A DNA stretch of 64,000 bases from Sporolactobacillus mangiferae (GTDB lineage Bacteria; Bacillota; Bacilli; Bacillales; Sporolactobacillaceae), in contig NZ_JAMAST010000005.1 of NCBI RefSeq assembly GCF_023336505.1, positions 62,001 to 126,000 on the forward strand. The letters are read 5' to 3'. Each line of letters starts with the position of its first letter. Positions within the stretch are counted from its first letter, which is position 1. The position numbers and the translations under genes are program-made. Shown here piece by piece: positions 7,356-16,300 of the stretch. The notes beneath the pieces are model-generated. The model worked only from the letters and a program-made list of their open reading frames with translations, had not been told where the DNA came from and did no database searches.

Positions 7356-8861
7356 ATGAATCTGACGATTAACCGTGAAGCGGCGACGCCGGTCTATCTT
7401 CAAATTGCCAGCCAGATAAAAGGACAGATTCTGTCTGGGAACCTGCCGGCTGGTTTTATTCTTCCTCCGGAACGTAAACTAGCTGAGTTTAATAAGATCA
7501 GTCGGACGACTGTAAATAAAGCCTATGAGGAACTAAAAGCGCTTGGTCTTGTTGATGCGCAGACAGGCAGGGGAACAGTTGTTACCGAACAGAAGGTCCC
7601 TGTTTCTGCTCCGAAAAAACAGCAGCCAGTGCTGCCAATGTCATGGTATCCACTGTTTGATAAACGCATGGCCAGCTTAAACGATGCGGTGAGTGAGATT
7701 ATGTATATGGGAAATCAAAATCGAGTCATCTCACTTGCAGCAGGGATTGGTGATCCGGATTTGTATCCAATTGCTGATTTTCAGCGCATTCAGCGGGAGC
7801 AGCCAATCACCAGTACACATCTTAACTTTAGTCCGGTTGAGGGCTATTATCCGCTTCGCGAAAGTATCAGCCAATTAATGGAGAGTCGCAATCTTGCTGT
7901 GACCGCAAAGGAAATAATGATTTTATCTGGTTCGATGCAAGGCATTGATTTTGCCGCGCGTGCGTTCCTGTCTGCAGGCGATGCCGTAATTGTTGAGGAA
8001 CCGACTTTTTTACAGGCAATTGAGTGCTTTCGGGCAACAGGTGCTAAAATTATCGGCATTCCCATGGACCAGGAGGGCATGCGGCTGGACGTACTTGAAG
8101 CGCAAATTTCTCGTTATAAACCGAAGTTCATCTATACCATTCCCAACTTTCATAATCCGACGGGGATTACGATGAGCATGGCGAGAAGAAAGGCACTGCT
8201 GAAACTCGCCTATCGTTTCCAGGTTCCGATTTTAGAAGATGATCCTTATGGAGATATCGCTTTTGATCAGGAACATCCGCTTCCGATTAAAGCGCTTGAT
8301 GCCTATGGCTATGTGATTTATCTCAGTACGCTGTCAAAGGCGCTTTTTCCGGGCCTAAGAATCGGATGGACCATCGCTCCGGAACCGGTGATGAAGAAGT
8401 TTTTGCTTTTAAAACAAATTACTGATCTTCATGTGAATACAGACAGCCAGATCCTTGTGGATCGCTACTTGCGGGACGGATGCTATGGCGGGCATCTTAT
8501 GAAAATTTTGCCATTATATAGGAAAAAAAGAGATGCTGCCGCAGAATTATTGCGGCAGGAGCAATCGTCCATACATTTTGATTTTCCCGCGGGTGGCTTT
8601 TATCTCTGGTGCCGCCTCCCTTATTCAGTACCGCAGAAAAAATTGCTTGCATTATGCGGGGAACAAGGAGTGATCTATACACCGGGTAATGTATTCTATC
8701 CACAGGAAAGTGATGGCGAGCACTGGGTGCGGCTGAATTATACCTACGAGCGGATCGATCGGCTGAGGCAGGGATTAATGGTATTTATTAAGTCTGTGAA
8801 GAAGCTGAGTGAGTGGAATGGGACGAGAGGCGTGTCCACTGGCGCACGCCCAATTGTATAA
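7356..8861 (+). CDS. MocR-type GntR regulator with aminotransferase domain
   Basis: A 501-residue fusion. Residues 1-75 form a GntR winged helix (PVYLQIASQIKGQILSGNLPAG, PPERKLAEFNKISRTTVNKAYEEL split across the fold), and residues 110-490 form a fold-type I PLP domain with FHNPTG, EDDPYG and the lysine of TLSKALFPGLRIGW near 328. Such proteins are transcription factors sensing PLP or amino compounds. The ATG at 7356 follows AGAAGGAGG by 6 bases; a GTG lies at 7353. The next gene encodes a related aminotransferase and is the obvious target. A GGATCGATCC palindrome at about 7282-7291 is a possible binding site. Confidence 0.93.
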   Translation: MNLTINREAATPVYLQIASQIKGQILSGNLPAGFILPPERKLAEFNKISRTTVNKAYEELKALGLVDAQTGRGTVVTEQKVPVSAPKKQQPVLPMSWYPLFDKRMASLNDAVSEIMYMGNQNRVISLAAGIGDPDLYPIADFQRIQREQPITSTHLNFSPVEGYYPLRESISQLMESRNLAVTAKEIMILSGSMQGIDFAARAFLSAGDAVIVEEPTFLQAIECFRATGAKIIGIPMDQEGMRLDVLEAQISRYKPKFIYTIPNFHNPTGITMSMARRKALLKLAYRFQVPILEDDPYGDIAFDQEHPLPIKALDAYGYVIYLSTLSKALFPGLRIGWTIAPEPVMKKFLLLKQITDLHVNTDSQILVDRYLRDGCYGGHLMKILPLYRKKRDAAAELLRQEQSSIHFDFPAGGFYLWCRLPYSVPQKKLLALCGEQGVIYTPGNVFYPQESDGEHWVRLNYTYERIDRLRQGLMVFIKSVKKLSEWNGTRGVSTGARPIV

Positions 8862-8957
8862 ACGAAGGAGCGGCTGAATCAATGACTCGCGCGTGATGCA
8901 TAAGACCACGCACGTCCCTTGCAATTGTATAAACGAAGGAGCGGCTGAATCAATGAC
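8851..8957 (+). repeat. Tandem duplication carrying a ribosome site and start codon
   Basis: A 36-bp sequence beginning CAATTGTATAAACGAAGGAG and ending in ATGAC occurs at 8851-8886 and again, identical, at 8922-8957, a 71-bp period. The first copy holds the MocR stop codon, a GAAGGAG site and an ATG that opens only four codons before TGA; the second copy gives the genuine start of the aminotransferase. Confidence 0.9.
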
Positions 8958-10134
8958 AGTTAACTATGCAAAGCGCGCCGAGCATGTTGGGCGTTCGGCA
9001 ACACGTGAAATTTTAAAGGTGCTTGATCGGCCGGAAATCATTTCATTTGCCGGAGGACTGCCGGCGCCGGAACTTTTTCCTGTAGAAGCGATTAAAGAAG
9101 CCTGTTCGGCTGTACTTGATGAAGCGGGAGAGCAGGCACTTCAGTACAGTACAACGGAGGGATTTCTTCCATTACGAAAAGCGATTGTCAAACGTATGGA
9201 AGCGGTTGGTGTACCCACAGATGCAGATCATCTGCTTATTCTTACAGGATCTCAGCAAGGCCTTGATCTGACAGGGAAAATTTTTCTTGATAAGGGTGAT
9301 ACCGTCATCTGTGAAAGCCCGACCTATCTTGCGGCGATTCAAGCGTTCAAAGCTTATGAGCCGAGATTTGCTGAGGTGGCCATGGACGATTTTGGCATGC
9401 GGATGGACGAGCTTGAGCGAACACTTCAGCAGAATCCTGGTGCGAAATTCATCTATACGATTCCTGATTTTCAAAATCCAACCGGACGGACGATGGTACT
9501 GGAGAGGCGCAAGCAAATGGTGGCGCTTGCCAATCAGTATGATGTCGTTATACTCGAAGACAATCCGTATGGTGCGATTCGATTTGCCGGTGAAGCACTG
9601 CCGCCGGTCAAAAGCTTTGATACAGAAGGGCGTGTCATTTATCTCAGCACGTTTTCAAAAATCTTTGCACCGGGTTTTCGGCTTGGCTGGATTTGTGCAG
9701 AGTCTGATTTCATGAATCGTTATGTTTCTTTTAAGCAGGCAAGTGATCTCCATTCGGATGTGTTTGCTCAGCGCGTTGCAGCGAAGTATCTGGAGCTGAA
9801 CGATCTTGACGCGCATATTCAAAAGATCAAGGCGGTTTACCATGCCCGGCGTGAAATAATGATGCACTGTATTGAAACCTGTTTGCCGGGTCATCTTAAG
9901 CACAGCGCCCCGGAAGGCGGTTTGTTTATCTGGGTTGAATTGCCTGAGTCAATCAATGTCCAGGCACTGTTTGATCGATGCCTCAAAAATAATGTCGCCT
10001 TTGTATCGGGAGACTCCTTCTACCCCAATGAGGCGAAACAAAATGCTTTTCGATTAAATTATTCAAACATGAGTGAAGAACGCATTAAAGAGGGGATGAA
10101 ACGGCTTGGCGAAGCACTTTCCGAATATGCTTAA
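8953..10134 (+). CDS. PLP-dependent aminotransferase (2-aminoadipate/LysN-like)
   Basis: A 393-residue aminotransferase close to the PLP half of MocR proteins but without the DNA-binding domain. It shows FAGGLPAPELFP near residue 33, QYSTTEGFLPLR, LILTGSQQGLDL, PDFQNPTGRT, EDNPYGAIRF, and the lysine in STFSKIFAPGFRLGW near 236. Family members transaminate 2-aminoadipate, branched or aromatic amino acids. The start at 8953 is chosen by GAAGGAG 10 bases upstream; a longer frame from 8893 would read through the duplicated segment. It lies 91 bases after the MocR gene, probably in the same transcript. Confidence 0.9.
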   Translation: MTVNYAKRAEHVGRSATREILKVLDRPEIISFAGGLPAPELFPVEAIKEACSAVLDEAGEQALQYSTTEGFLPLRKAIVKRMEAVGVPTDADHLLILTGSQQGLDLTGKIFLDKGDTVICESPTYLAAIQAFKAYEPRFAEVAMDDFGMRMDELERTLQQNPGAKFIYTIPDFQNPTGRTMVLERRKQMVALANQYDVVILEDNPYGAIRFAGEALPPVKSFDTEGRVIYLSTFSKIFAPGFRLGWICAESDFMNRYVSFKQASDLHSDVFAQRVAAKYLELNDLDAHIQKIKAVYHARREIMMHCIETCLPGHLKHSAPEGGLFIWVELPESINVQALFDRCLKNNVAFVSGDSFYPNEAKQNAFRLNYSNMSEERIKEGMKRLGEALSEYA

Positions 10135-10137
10135 AAA

Positions 10138-10178
10138 AACAGCTTTTCAGGAGATTTCGCTGAAGAGCTGTTTTTCAA
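10138..10178. terminator. Bidirectional terminator
   Basis: AACAGCTTTTCAG (10138-10150) pairs with CTGAAGAGCTGTT (10160-10172) with one G-U, with A and T runs outside, between two convergent genes. Confidence 0.82.
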
Positions 10179-10185
10179 GGTGTGG

Positions 10186-10755
10186 TCACATTGAATGATA
10201 GGAGATCACAAAATGCAAGATGGCGAGCTCGCTTGAGGGATTAGTGTATTTATGGTCTAAGTCACCTTTGAATTTAATCGAATCGTATTCTTTCAGATAA
10301 TAAGTTTTGTCGCCAACTTCGATGTTCAACGCGCCGGACATAACAGTCACATATTCACGAACACCAAATTGATGCGCTGAAGAGGCGTATTCGGCCTTTG
10401 GCTGCAGATAACCGCGGTAAAGTTCATAGAGCCCATGTGACTGAAAAAGCGGTTCAGCAACGAAAATCTGATCGGAGCTTGCCAGCTTTAATCCATCTTC
10501 CCTCCGCGCAATGGAAACATCTGATTCTATTGACAGAAGTGCGGTAACCGGAATATTTAAACCGTTGGCAATTTTCCAGATGACGGCCAGCGTCGGGTTG
10601 CCGTCACCGCGTTCGACGTTCATCAGCGTCAGTTTGCTGATGCCAATTTTATTTGCCAGATGTTCCATGCTCATACCGCGGCTGGTCCGAAACTGTCTCA
10701 GATTGGCTCCGATCCGTTTTCCGGCATTACCGTCTTCCCATGAATTTTGCTGCAT
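10186..10755 (-). CDS. XRE family regulator with C-terminal cupin
   Basis: A 189-residue protein: an HTH of the Cro/C1 type at about 15-70 (RIGANLRQFRTSRGMSMEHL, GISKLTLMNVERG) followed by a cupin fold (about 115-185; REYVTVMSGALNIEVGDKTY, DSIKFKGDLDHKY). Such HTH-cupin proteins are ligand-binding repressors often next to amino acid exporters. It is divergent from azlCD with 119 bases between the starts, so it probably controls that export pair in response to an amino acid. Confidence 0.9.
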   Translation of the reverse strand: MQQNSWEDGNAGKRIGANLRQFRTSRGMSMEHLANKIGISKLTLMNVERGDGNPTLAVIWKIANGLNIPVTALLSIESDVSIARREDGLKLASSDQIFVAEPLFQSHGLYELYRGYLQPKAEYASSAHQFGVREYVTVMSGALNIEVGDKTYYLKEYDSIKFKGDLDHKYTNPSSELAILHFVISYHSM

Positions 10756-10874
10756 CCAAAGTCATCCTTTCATTTTTCCAAAATTTATCTATACGAACAG
10801 AAGATGGTATATTATAATATTATTTAAACTTATTATATTATACTATTTTCAGTAAATCAAAAGGATGGAAATCA

Positions 10875-11564
10875 ATGAATAGAAACAAAGGCACTTTTAA
10901 AAAGGCATGTGTGGAAGCATTACCGCTGGCGATTGCTATTGCCGCTTATGGGATGTCCTACGGTGTGCTGGCAACGCAAGTTCATTTCAGTGTTCTGACG
11001 GCCGTATTAATGTCGGTATTTGTTTTTTCCGGCTCCGCGCAGCTGGTCGCCGTCGCGATGCTGGCCGGTGGCGCGGGAGTGCTCAGTGTGCTTCTGACGG
11101 TTGTCCTGCTTAATCTCAGAAATCTGCTGTATGGAGCGGCGCTTGCGGAAGGGCTTGCTCCAGCGAAAAGGTGGACCCATGTGCTGGCGTTCGGTATTTC
11201 GGATGAACCTTTCGTGCTGGCAAGCGCGCGGTTTAAAATGGTGGGTCCGGATCCTTATTATTTCGCGGTTGTGGCGGGAATCTTCTATATTGCCTGGATT
11301 TTTGCCGCACTGTTTGGTGCGCTGATCGGCGGGCAGATGGATCCGCAAAAGTGGGGACTGGATCTTGCTTTTCCAGTTACCTTTGCCGCACTGCTCGTGC
11401 CCGGACTGAAAGGGAAGCCGGTGATTGGAACAGCTGTGACGGCAGTTTTTCTCTCACTTGTCTTTGAATGGATCCGTCCGGGAAACGAGCTGACGATTAT
11501 TCTGACCGGATTGATCGCCCCACTTGCCGGACTCTGCATACATAGGAGGGAGCTCCGTGATTAA
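10875..11564 (+). CDS. azlC: Branched-chain amino acid exporter large subunit AzlC
   Basis: A 229-residue membrane protein with the AzlC signature: PLAIAIAAYGMSYGVLA at the N-terminus, FSGSAQLVAVAML near residue 52, NLRNLLYGAAL and GISDEPFVLA. With AzlD it forms a two-subunit exporter of branched-chain amino acids or analogues. AAAGGATGG precedes the ATG. Its last 8 bases overlap azlD. The divergent XRE-cupin gene is the likely regulator. Confidence 0.94.
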   Translation: MNRNKGTFKKACVEALPLAIAIAAYGMSYGVLATQVHFSVLTAVLMSVFVFSGSAQLVAVAMLAGGAGVLSVLLTVVLLNLRNLLYGAALAEGLAPAKRWTHVLAFGISDEPFVLASARFKMVGPDPYYFAVVAGIFYIAWIFAALFGALIGGQMDPQKWGLDLAFPVTFAALLVPGLKGKPVIGTAVTAVFLSLVFEWIRPGNELTIILTGLIAPLAGLCIHRRELRD

Positions 11565-11874
11565 CCAATTACTGTTTATCGGTGTGCTTGCTGCAGTCAC
11601 CTATGCTTCACGACTGCTGGGACTGACTGTTATGGCAGGCAGAAACTTAAGTCCAGCTGTTCGCCTTTACTTCAACTACGTTCCGGCAGCGATCATGGTC
11701 GCGCTGATTATCAAACAGATTTTCGTACCTTCGGGTGGCGGTCATCTTGTTGTGTCACTACCTGTGCTGGCCGCCTGCCTTGCGGGAGCGGCAGCGATTA
11801 AACTGATTAAAAAGTTCCTGCCATCGATTGTAATTGGCATTGCCACTGGTTTACTGGTGCGTTTTTTGCTTTGA
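11557..11874 (+). CDS. azlD: Branched-chain amino acid exporter small subunit AzlD
   Basis: A 105-residue protein with four hydrophobic segments (TYASRLLGLTVM, LYFNYVPAAIMVALII, and a glycine-rich end IVIGIATGLLVRFLL), the size and layout of AzlD. The GTG at 11557 is chosen because AGGAGGGAG precedes it by about 6 bases; it overlaps the azlC stop, consistent with coupled synthesis of the two subunits. Confidence 0.9.
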   Translation: MINQLLFIGVLAAVTYASRLLGLTVMAGRNLSPAVRLYFNYVPAAIMVALIIKQIFVPSGGGHLVVSLPVLAACLAGAAAIKLIKKFLPSIVIGIATGLLVRFLL

Positions 11875-11933
11875 ATGCTGCATCGTGTGCAGGAAATGGC
11901 GGATTGTGCAAGGCATAGTTTATTATTTTTATA

Positions 11934-11995
11934 CTTTATAAGCGCAGGCGGCGCCTTCGCCCGTGTCAAAGGTTTGGCGAAGCCAAGTTTTCTTA
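11934..11995 (+). repeat. Dispersed hairpin element, copy 1
   Basis: Carries the shared core TTCGCCCGTGTCAAAGG, TTGGCGAAGCCAAG and TTTTCTTA preceded by a degenerate ATA-rich lead. CCTTCGCC pairs with GGCGAAGC to give a stem. It lies in the gap after azlD, which otherwise (11875-12123) shows nothing I recognise. Confidence 0.8.
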
Positions 11996-12123
11996 ACAAA
12001 AGGATGGAAGCCTGTTGCTGTTAAAAAGCCTCTGTTTCATTATGCTTTGAGACAGCCGTCGTGGTCCAGCAGTTCAAACTGAGCAGGCACAACCACTGAA
12101 TGCCGCATATCGAAATATCAAAT

Positions 12124-12160
12124 AAAAACAACCGTATCAATATCGATACGGTTGTTTTTA
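12124..12160 (-). terminator. Terminator of the MarR efflux operon
   Basis: AAAAACAACCGTATC (12124-12138) pairs with GATACGGTTGTTTTT (12145-12159), a 15-bp stem overlapping the marR stop codon; near-symmetrical so active on both strands. Confidence 0.85.
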
Positions 12161-12583
12161 ATGGATCAGTTTTGCAATCAGTTCGGAGAGCTGTGCCAGT
12201 TCCTCATCATCAAATTCCTGAAAGACTTTGTGCAGATAGTTTTTGCGTACGACATTCAGTTTTTGATAAAGGGCGGCGCCTTCGCTCGTTACTGTCAGCA
12301 AAACAATCCGCCGATCCGTTTCGGAACGTTTGCGTGCCACGTATCCGCAGCGGATCAGCTTATCAATTACCGTTGTTGCATAGCTTGGAGAAACCTCAAA
12401 CTTTTTTGCGATTTTGGAAGACGTTTCCTGATGATGCTTGTAAAGATAAGATAGAAAAGAAAACTCATGAGCGGTCAGGGGACTACCCTGAAGCTCGTTC
12501 ATGGAACGTTTGAAGCGTCGCACGAAAATCGCAAAATTATTTTCAATTGCATGGATTTTGGCTTCTCTGTCCGTAGAAGTCAC
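12158..12583 (-). CDS. MarR family regulator of the efflux operon
   Basis: A 141-residue winged-helix regulator. LTAHEFSFLSYLYKH precedes the recognition region SKIAKKFEVSPSYATTVIDKLIRCGYV and the wing RKRSETDRRIVLLTVT, typical MarR. The only sensible start is GTG at 12583, 9 bases after the exporter stop codon. It is the last gene of an HlyD-DHA2-MarR operon and probably represses it, with sites in the AT-rich region at 15105-15145. Confidence 0.9.
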   Translation of the reverse strand: MTSTDREAKIHAIENNFAIFVRRFKRSMNELQGSPLTAHEFSFLSYLYKHHQETSSKIAKKFEVSPSYATTVIDKLIRCGYVARKRSETDRRIVLLTVTSEGAALYQKLNVVRKNYLHKVFQEFDDEELAQLSELIAKLIH

Positions 12584-12592
12584 CCGCTTCCA

Positions 12593-14401
12593 TTAATCAT
12601 TGGCCGGTAAATGTTTTGCCTGCCGCTTCAGCGCATCATGCTTTTTTCGTGAAGGCGTTGCGCGCTTAATAAAAAATGAGAGTACCCAGGCGGCGACGGT
12701 CAGCAATGTAGCAACAATAAATGCGTCATTAATTCCCTGAATGGTTGCCAGCTGCTGCACTTTCGTTTCAATCATCTGGATAACCGTCTGCTGCCCTTGC
12801 AGCATAGGTAAATGTTCGGCACTGGCAAGTGCTGCGCCTGAGTGCTGCAAATGCTGCAACAGAGGCTGATTGCCTGATGTAATCTGATTGGCATAGTTGC
12901 TCATGTGATCAGTTGCCCGGTTGGACATCACCGTAACAAGAAATGCGGTTCCAAGTGAACCGGCAACCTGGCGCATTGTATTGGACATGGCGGTCCCATG
13001 ACTGTTCAAGGCTCTTGGCAGATCGTTCAGTCCTTCGGTCATAATTGGCATCATTAAAAGCGACATGCCAAACATGCGGGCTGTGTAGATAAACATAATG
13101 TGCCCGTAACTGGTTGCGTCACTTAAATGAGCAAAGGCCCATGTTGTAACAATGGTGACTGCGAGACCGACAACGGCCAGCGGACGTGAACCGATACGAT
13201 CAAAAATGACACCGGTGATCGGAGACATCACACCCATTAATAGTGCTCCAGGAAGCAGCAAGAGCCCGGACTGAAGTGGCGTGAATCCACGAATGTTCTG
13301 CAAATAGATTGGCAGCAGGATCATTGCGGCAAACATTGCCATTGTCACCAGTATATTAACGATTGTGGTGAATGTAAATATTTTGTACTGAAAAACACTC
13401 AGATTAAGCAGCGGAGTGTCCGTACGCAGCTCGTGCCAGACAAAGAAAATCAGTGAGATGATGCCGATAACAAGCGTGGACAGAACGGTGACATCACCCC
13501 ATCCATTGTTGCCAGCCTCACTGAATGCGTATAAGATACCGCCGAATCCGATGGTGGACAGGACGACACCGAGTGCGTCCAGTTTAGGGAATGACCGGCG
13601 TCCGACGTTTCGCAGATATGCGAGCGCAAGCAGAAAATCGAGCAGACCCAAAGGGAGCACAACCCAGAACAGAAGCCGCCATGTATAATGTTCAACGATA
13701 TAACCGGAAAGCGTGGGGCCGACAGCCGGTGCGAAAATCATGGCAACTCCCATCAATCCCATGGCGCCTCCACGTTTTTCCGGCGGGAAAATGGTCAGGA
13801 AAACATTGGTCATCAGTGGCATGATGATGCCCGCGCCAATAGCCTGGACCACTCTGCCAACCATCAGCAGGATAAAGGTTGGCGAGATCGCGCAAATGAG
13901 TGTTCCAAGTGAAAAAAGAGCCATGGCTGAAAGAAACAGTTTCCGTGTCGTGAGTGTCTCCATTAAATAGGCGGTAATCGGGATCAGTACACCGTTCACC
14001 AGCATGTACCCGGTGGTGATCCACTGAGCCGTGTTTGTCGATATATTTAAATCGGTCATCATTTTCGGCAGTGCCACATTCATCAGTGTCTGGTTCAGCA
14101 AGGCCACAAAAGCACCAAGAATGAGCACCAGAATAATCGATAGATGGTGTTCGGATTCTGCGTGCGCATCTGGAACGGTATGAAGCGGTTGACCGCCATC
14201 AGACGAGCGTTTCAAATCGATATTCTGGATGCCTGCTTTGGAAGGCTTCGCAATGGTCTGCCGCGGTTTTGCCGTATCTGTATTTCGAGGCATGTCACGA
14301 ACCGTTGCCTTCTTTTTACGCATGCGGCGCAGGACCAGATTAAAAAGTATAAGAAAAATAAGCGCACAGACGCTGTATGCAGAAAGGAATGAGGTCATCA
14401 A
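12593..14401 (-). CDS. DHA2 family (EmrB/QacA) drug exporter with N-terminal extension
   Basis: A 602-residue membrane protein. The 14-helix core begins near residue 88 and shows DHA2 motifs ALLNQTLMNVALPKM, TTGYMLVNGVLIPIT, GRVVQAIGAGIIMPL and FAPAVGPTLSGYIVEHYTWR (motif C). Ahead of it are a lone hydrophobic helix (residues 7-25), a basic RRMRKKK cluster and a hydrophilic linker of about 60 residues, unusual for EmrB. With the HlyD-type partner encoded upstream (15 bases away) it should form a proton-driven extrusion system. Substrate unknown. Confidence 0.92.
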   Translation of the reverse strand: MMTSFLSAYSVCALIFLILFNLVLRRMRKKKATVRDMPRNTDTAKPRQTIAKPSKAGIQNIDLKRSSDGGQPLHTVPDAHAESEHHLSIILVLILGAFVALLNQTLMNVALPKMMTDLNISTNTAQWITTGYMLVNGVLIPITAYLMETLTTRKLFLSAMALFSLGTLICAISPTFILLMVGRVVQAIGAGIIMPLMTNVFLTIFPPEKRGGAMGLMGVAMIFAPAVGPTLSGYIVEHYTWRLLFWVVLPLGLLDFLLALAYLRNVGRRSFPKLDALGVVLSTIGFGGILYAFSEAGNNGWGDVTVLSTLVIGIISLIFFVWHELRTDTPLLNLSVFQYKIFTFTTIVNILVTMAMFAAMILLPIYLQNIRGFTPLQSGLLLLPGALLMGVMSPITGVIFDRIGSRPLAVVGLAVTIVTTWAFAHLSDATSYGHIMFIYTARMFGMSLLMMPIMTEGLNDLPRALNSHGTAMSNTMRQVAGSLGTAFLVTVMSNRATDHMSNYANQITSGNQPLLQHLQHSGAALASAEHLPMLQGQQTVIQMIETKVQQLATIQGINDAFIVATLLTVAAWVLSFFIKRATPSRKKHDALKRQAKHLPAND

Positions 14402-14416
14402 ATCCCTCCTCTCAAA

Positions 14417-15073
14417 TTAGATATGGATCTTCACCGTTACATTCATTCCCGGGAGCAGTTTTGCACCTTTATATCCGTCAAGTTTTATTTTTACAGGGAC
14501 AACCTGAGTGACCTTAGTGTAATTGCCATTGCTATTTGAACTTGGGATCAGTGAAAAAGTTGAGGCTGTCGCAGTGCCGATCTGATTCACTTTTCCGGTG
14601 AACTCTGTATCTGGAAATGCATCAATTGAGATATCCACTTTTTGCCCCGTTTTTACATTTTCGATATCCGTTTCATCAACGTTTGCGACAATGTAGAGTT
14701 CATGCAGGTTATATGCCTGGGCAAGCTGCGTGCCTGCTGCAACAAATGCGTTTTTTGTGCCTGCATTTTCGGCAATTGTCGCTGTTTGCGGCATTTTGAC
14801 CGGTACCTTGACAGGTTTGCCGTCCGTACCGGTTCCTTCAATCGTTCCAAGGGTATTGTCTGCAGTAAAACTTTTGCCTTGTGTGACGCTCCAGCTGGTC
14901 AATTTACCTGCCACCGGCGCGGCGATGGAAATGGCCTGACCGCTGACGAGTGCATTATCCGTTTTTACATAATTTGTGGCTTGATCGTAGTAATAATAAC
15001 CGGCTGCACCGCCACCGACCAGCACGATAATGACAATGATGTTGATGATGAGCAGGCGAGTAAAATTATTCAT
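14417..15073 (-). CDS. HlyD/EmrA-type membrane fusion protein
   Basis: A 218-residue protein with one N-terminal membrane anchor (LLIINIIVIIVLVGGGAAGYY), then a biotinyl-lipoyl-like half motif (VKTDNALVSGQAISIAAPVAGKL), and a beta-barrel segment (LYIVANVDETDIENVKTGQ, PGMNVTVKI). It is short and lacks the long coiled-coil hairpin of Gram-negative EmrA, as is usual in Gram-positive partners of DHA2 exporters. GGAGGAAGGGG precedes the ATG. First gene of the operon. Confidence 0.9.
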   Translation of the reverse strand: MNNFTRLLIINIIVIIVLVGGGAAGYYYYDQATNYVKTDNALVSGQAISIAAPVAGKLTSWSVTQGKSFTADNTLGTIEGTGTDGKPVKVPVKMPQTATIAENAGTKNAFVAAGTQLAQAYNLHELYIVANVDETDIENVKTGQKVDISIDAFPDTEFTGKVNQIGTATASTFSLIPSSNSNGNYTKVTQVVPVKIKLDGYKGAKLLPGMNVTVKIHI

Positions 15074-15104
15074 GTACTGAACCCCTTCCTCCAGTAAAAA
15101 AATT

Positions 15105-15145
15105 AGTTAACTTAATTATTAACTTTATTAACTATTAATGTGCAT
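15105..15145 (-). promoter_or_regulatory. Probable MarR operator region
   Basis: An AT-rich stretch with three iterations of a TTAACT/TTAATA-like half-site and an AGTTAACT palindrome, 35-70 bases upstream of the HlyD gene. Position and symmetry suit binding by the operon's own MarR; assignment is inference. Confidence 0.5.
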
Positions 15146-15310
15146 TAGTCACTTTAACACGTCTTATTCGGAGAATCAATAGAAAATGAAAAATATTTTT
15201 TCAGGATGAAAAGGATCTGCTTTGTCCATACATTTCATAAAAAACGGGTAGGCGAACTGCAGGATCCTCGGTATAATTTTCATATCACAGCATAATTGGG
15301 GATCTCGTTT

Positions 15311-16300
15311 ATGAAAAAAATATTGGTTCTCGCTACAGGCGGAACGATTGCGTCAACGCCACATCAGGATGGCCTGGCACCGGGGCTGGGTATCAATCAG
15401 CTGGCACGTTATTTTGAGCATAGCCAGGACGTGCTGATCCATTTCAAGGTTTTAATGAATAAGGATAGTACGAATATGCAGCCGGAAGACTGGGTGACCA
15501 TGGCCCAAACGATTGACGAGAACAGCAATGTGTATGACAGTTTTATCATCACGCATGGGACCGATACGATGGCCTATACAGCAGCCGGTCTTTCCTATCT
15601 GCTGAACGGTTTGAATAAGACGATCGTGATCACCGGATCCCAGGTTCCGGTCAGTTTTAAACGCACGGATGCAAAGAAAAATATAAAGGATGCGCTCACA
15701 TTTGCCCAAAAGGCAAATCTTCCCGGAGTCTTTATTGTTTTTGATGGGAAAGCCATTCTCGGTACACGGGCAGTGAAAATGCGGACTAAAAGCTACGATG
15801 CGTTCGCGAGTATCAACTATCCATATATAGCGTCAATCGATGAGCAGAATCTGCGCATTAGCAAACATCCGAAGCCTGAACCTTCACCTTTTCCAAATCA
15901 TATCGGCATCTGCCCGAATGTTTTTCTGCTGAAAGTATTTCCCGGGCTCGCTCCTGAATTTTTTAGCTTTCTGAGGGATCATACCAAGGGTCTGATTATT
16001 GAAAGCTTTGGAAACGGCGGGCTTCCGTTTGAAAAAAGAGATCTGGCGACAGGTGTTGCCCGGCTGGTGCAGGCAGGCATTCCGGTCATCATTACGACGC
16101 AATGCCTTGAAGAGGGGCAGAACATGGCACTCTATGAAGTCGGCAAACGTGTGGCTGACGCGGGAGGAATCACAGCAGGAGACATGAACACAGAAGCGAT
16201 CGTGGCGAAACTCATGTGGGTACTGTCGCAAACGAACAACCCGGAAACCGTCAGAAAAATGATGCAGACGCCGATCGCGCATGATCTGGATTACATTTGA
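15311..16300 (+). CDS. L-asparaginase
   Basis: A 329-residue enzyme hydrolysing asparagine to aspartate and ammonia. Both catalytic motifs are present: TGGTIAST near residue 10 (nucleophile Thr) and THGTDTM near 81 (Thr-Asp pair with its lysine further on in RTDAKKN). ITTQCLEEGQNM lies in the C-terminal domain. No signal peptide is seen, so a cytosolic type I enzyme is likely. The ATG at 15311 is preferred to a TTG at 15296; TTGGGGAT lies upstream. The final A of its stop codon starts a small overlapping ORF. Confidence 0.93.
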   Translation: MKKILVLATGGTIASTPHQDGLAPGLGINQLARYFEHSQDVLIHFKVLMNKDSTNMQPEDWVTMAQTIDENSNVYDSFIITHGTDTMAYTAAGLSYLLNGLNKTIVITGSQVPVSFKRTDAKKNIKDALTFAQKANLPGVFIVFDGKAILGTRAVKMRTKSYDAFASINYPYIASIDEQNLRISKHPKPEPSPFPNHIGICPNVFLLKVFPGLAPEFFSFLRDHTKGLIIESFGNGGLPFEKRDLATGVARLVQAGIPVIITTQCLEEGQNMALYEVGKRVADAGGITAGDMNTEAIVAKLMWVLSQTNNPETVRKMMQTPIAHDLDYI

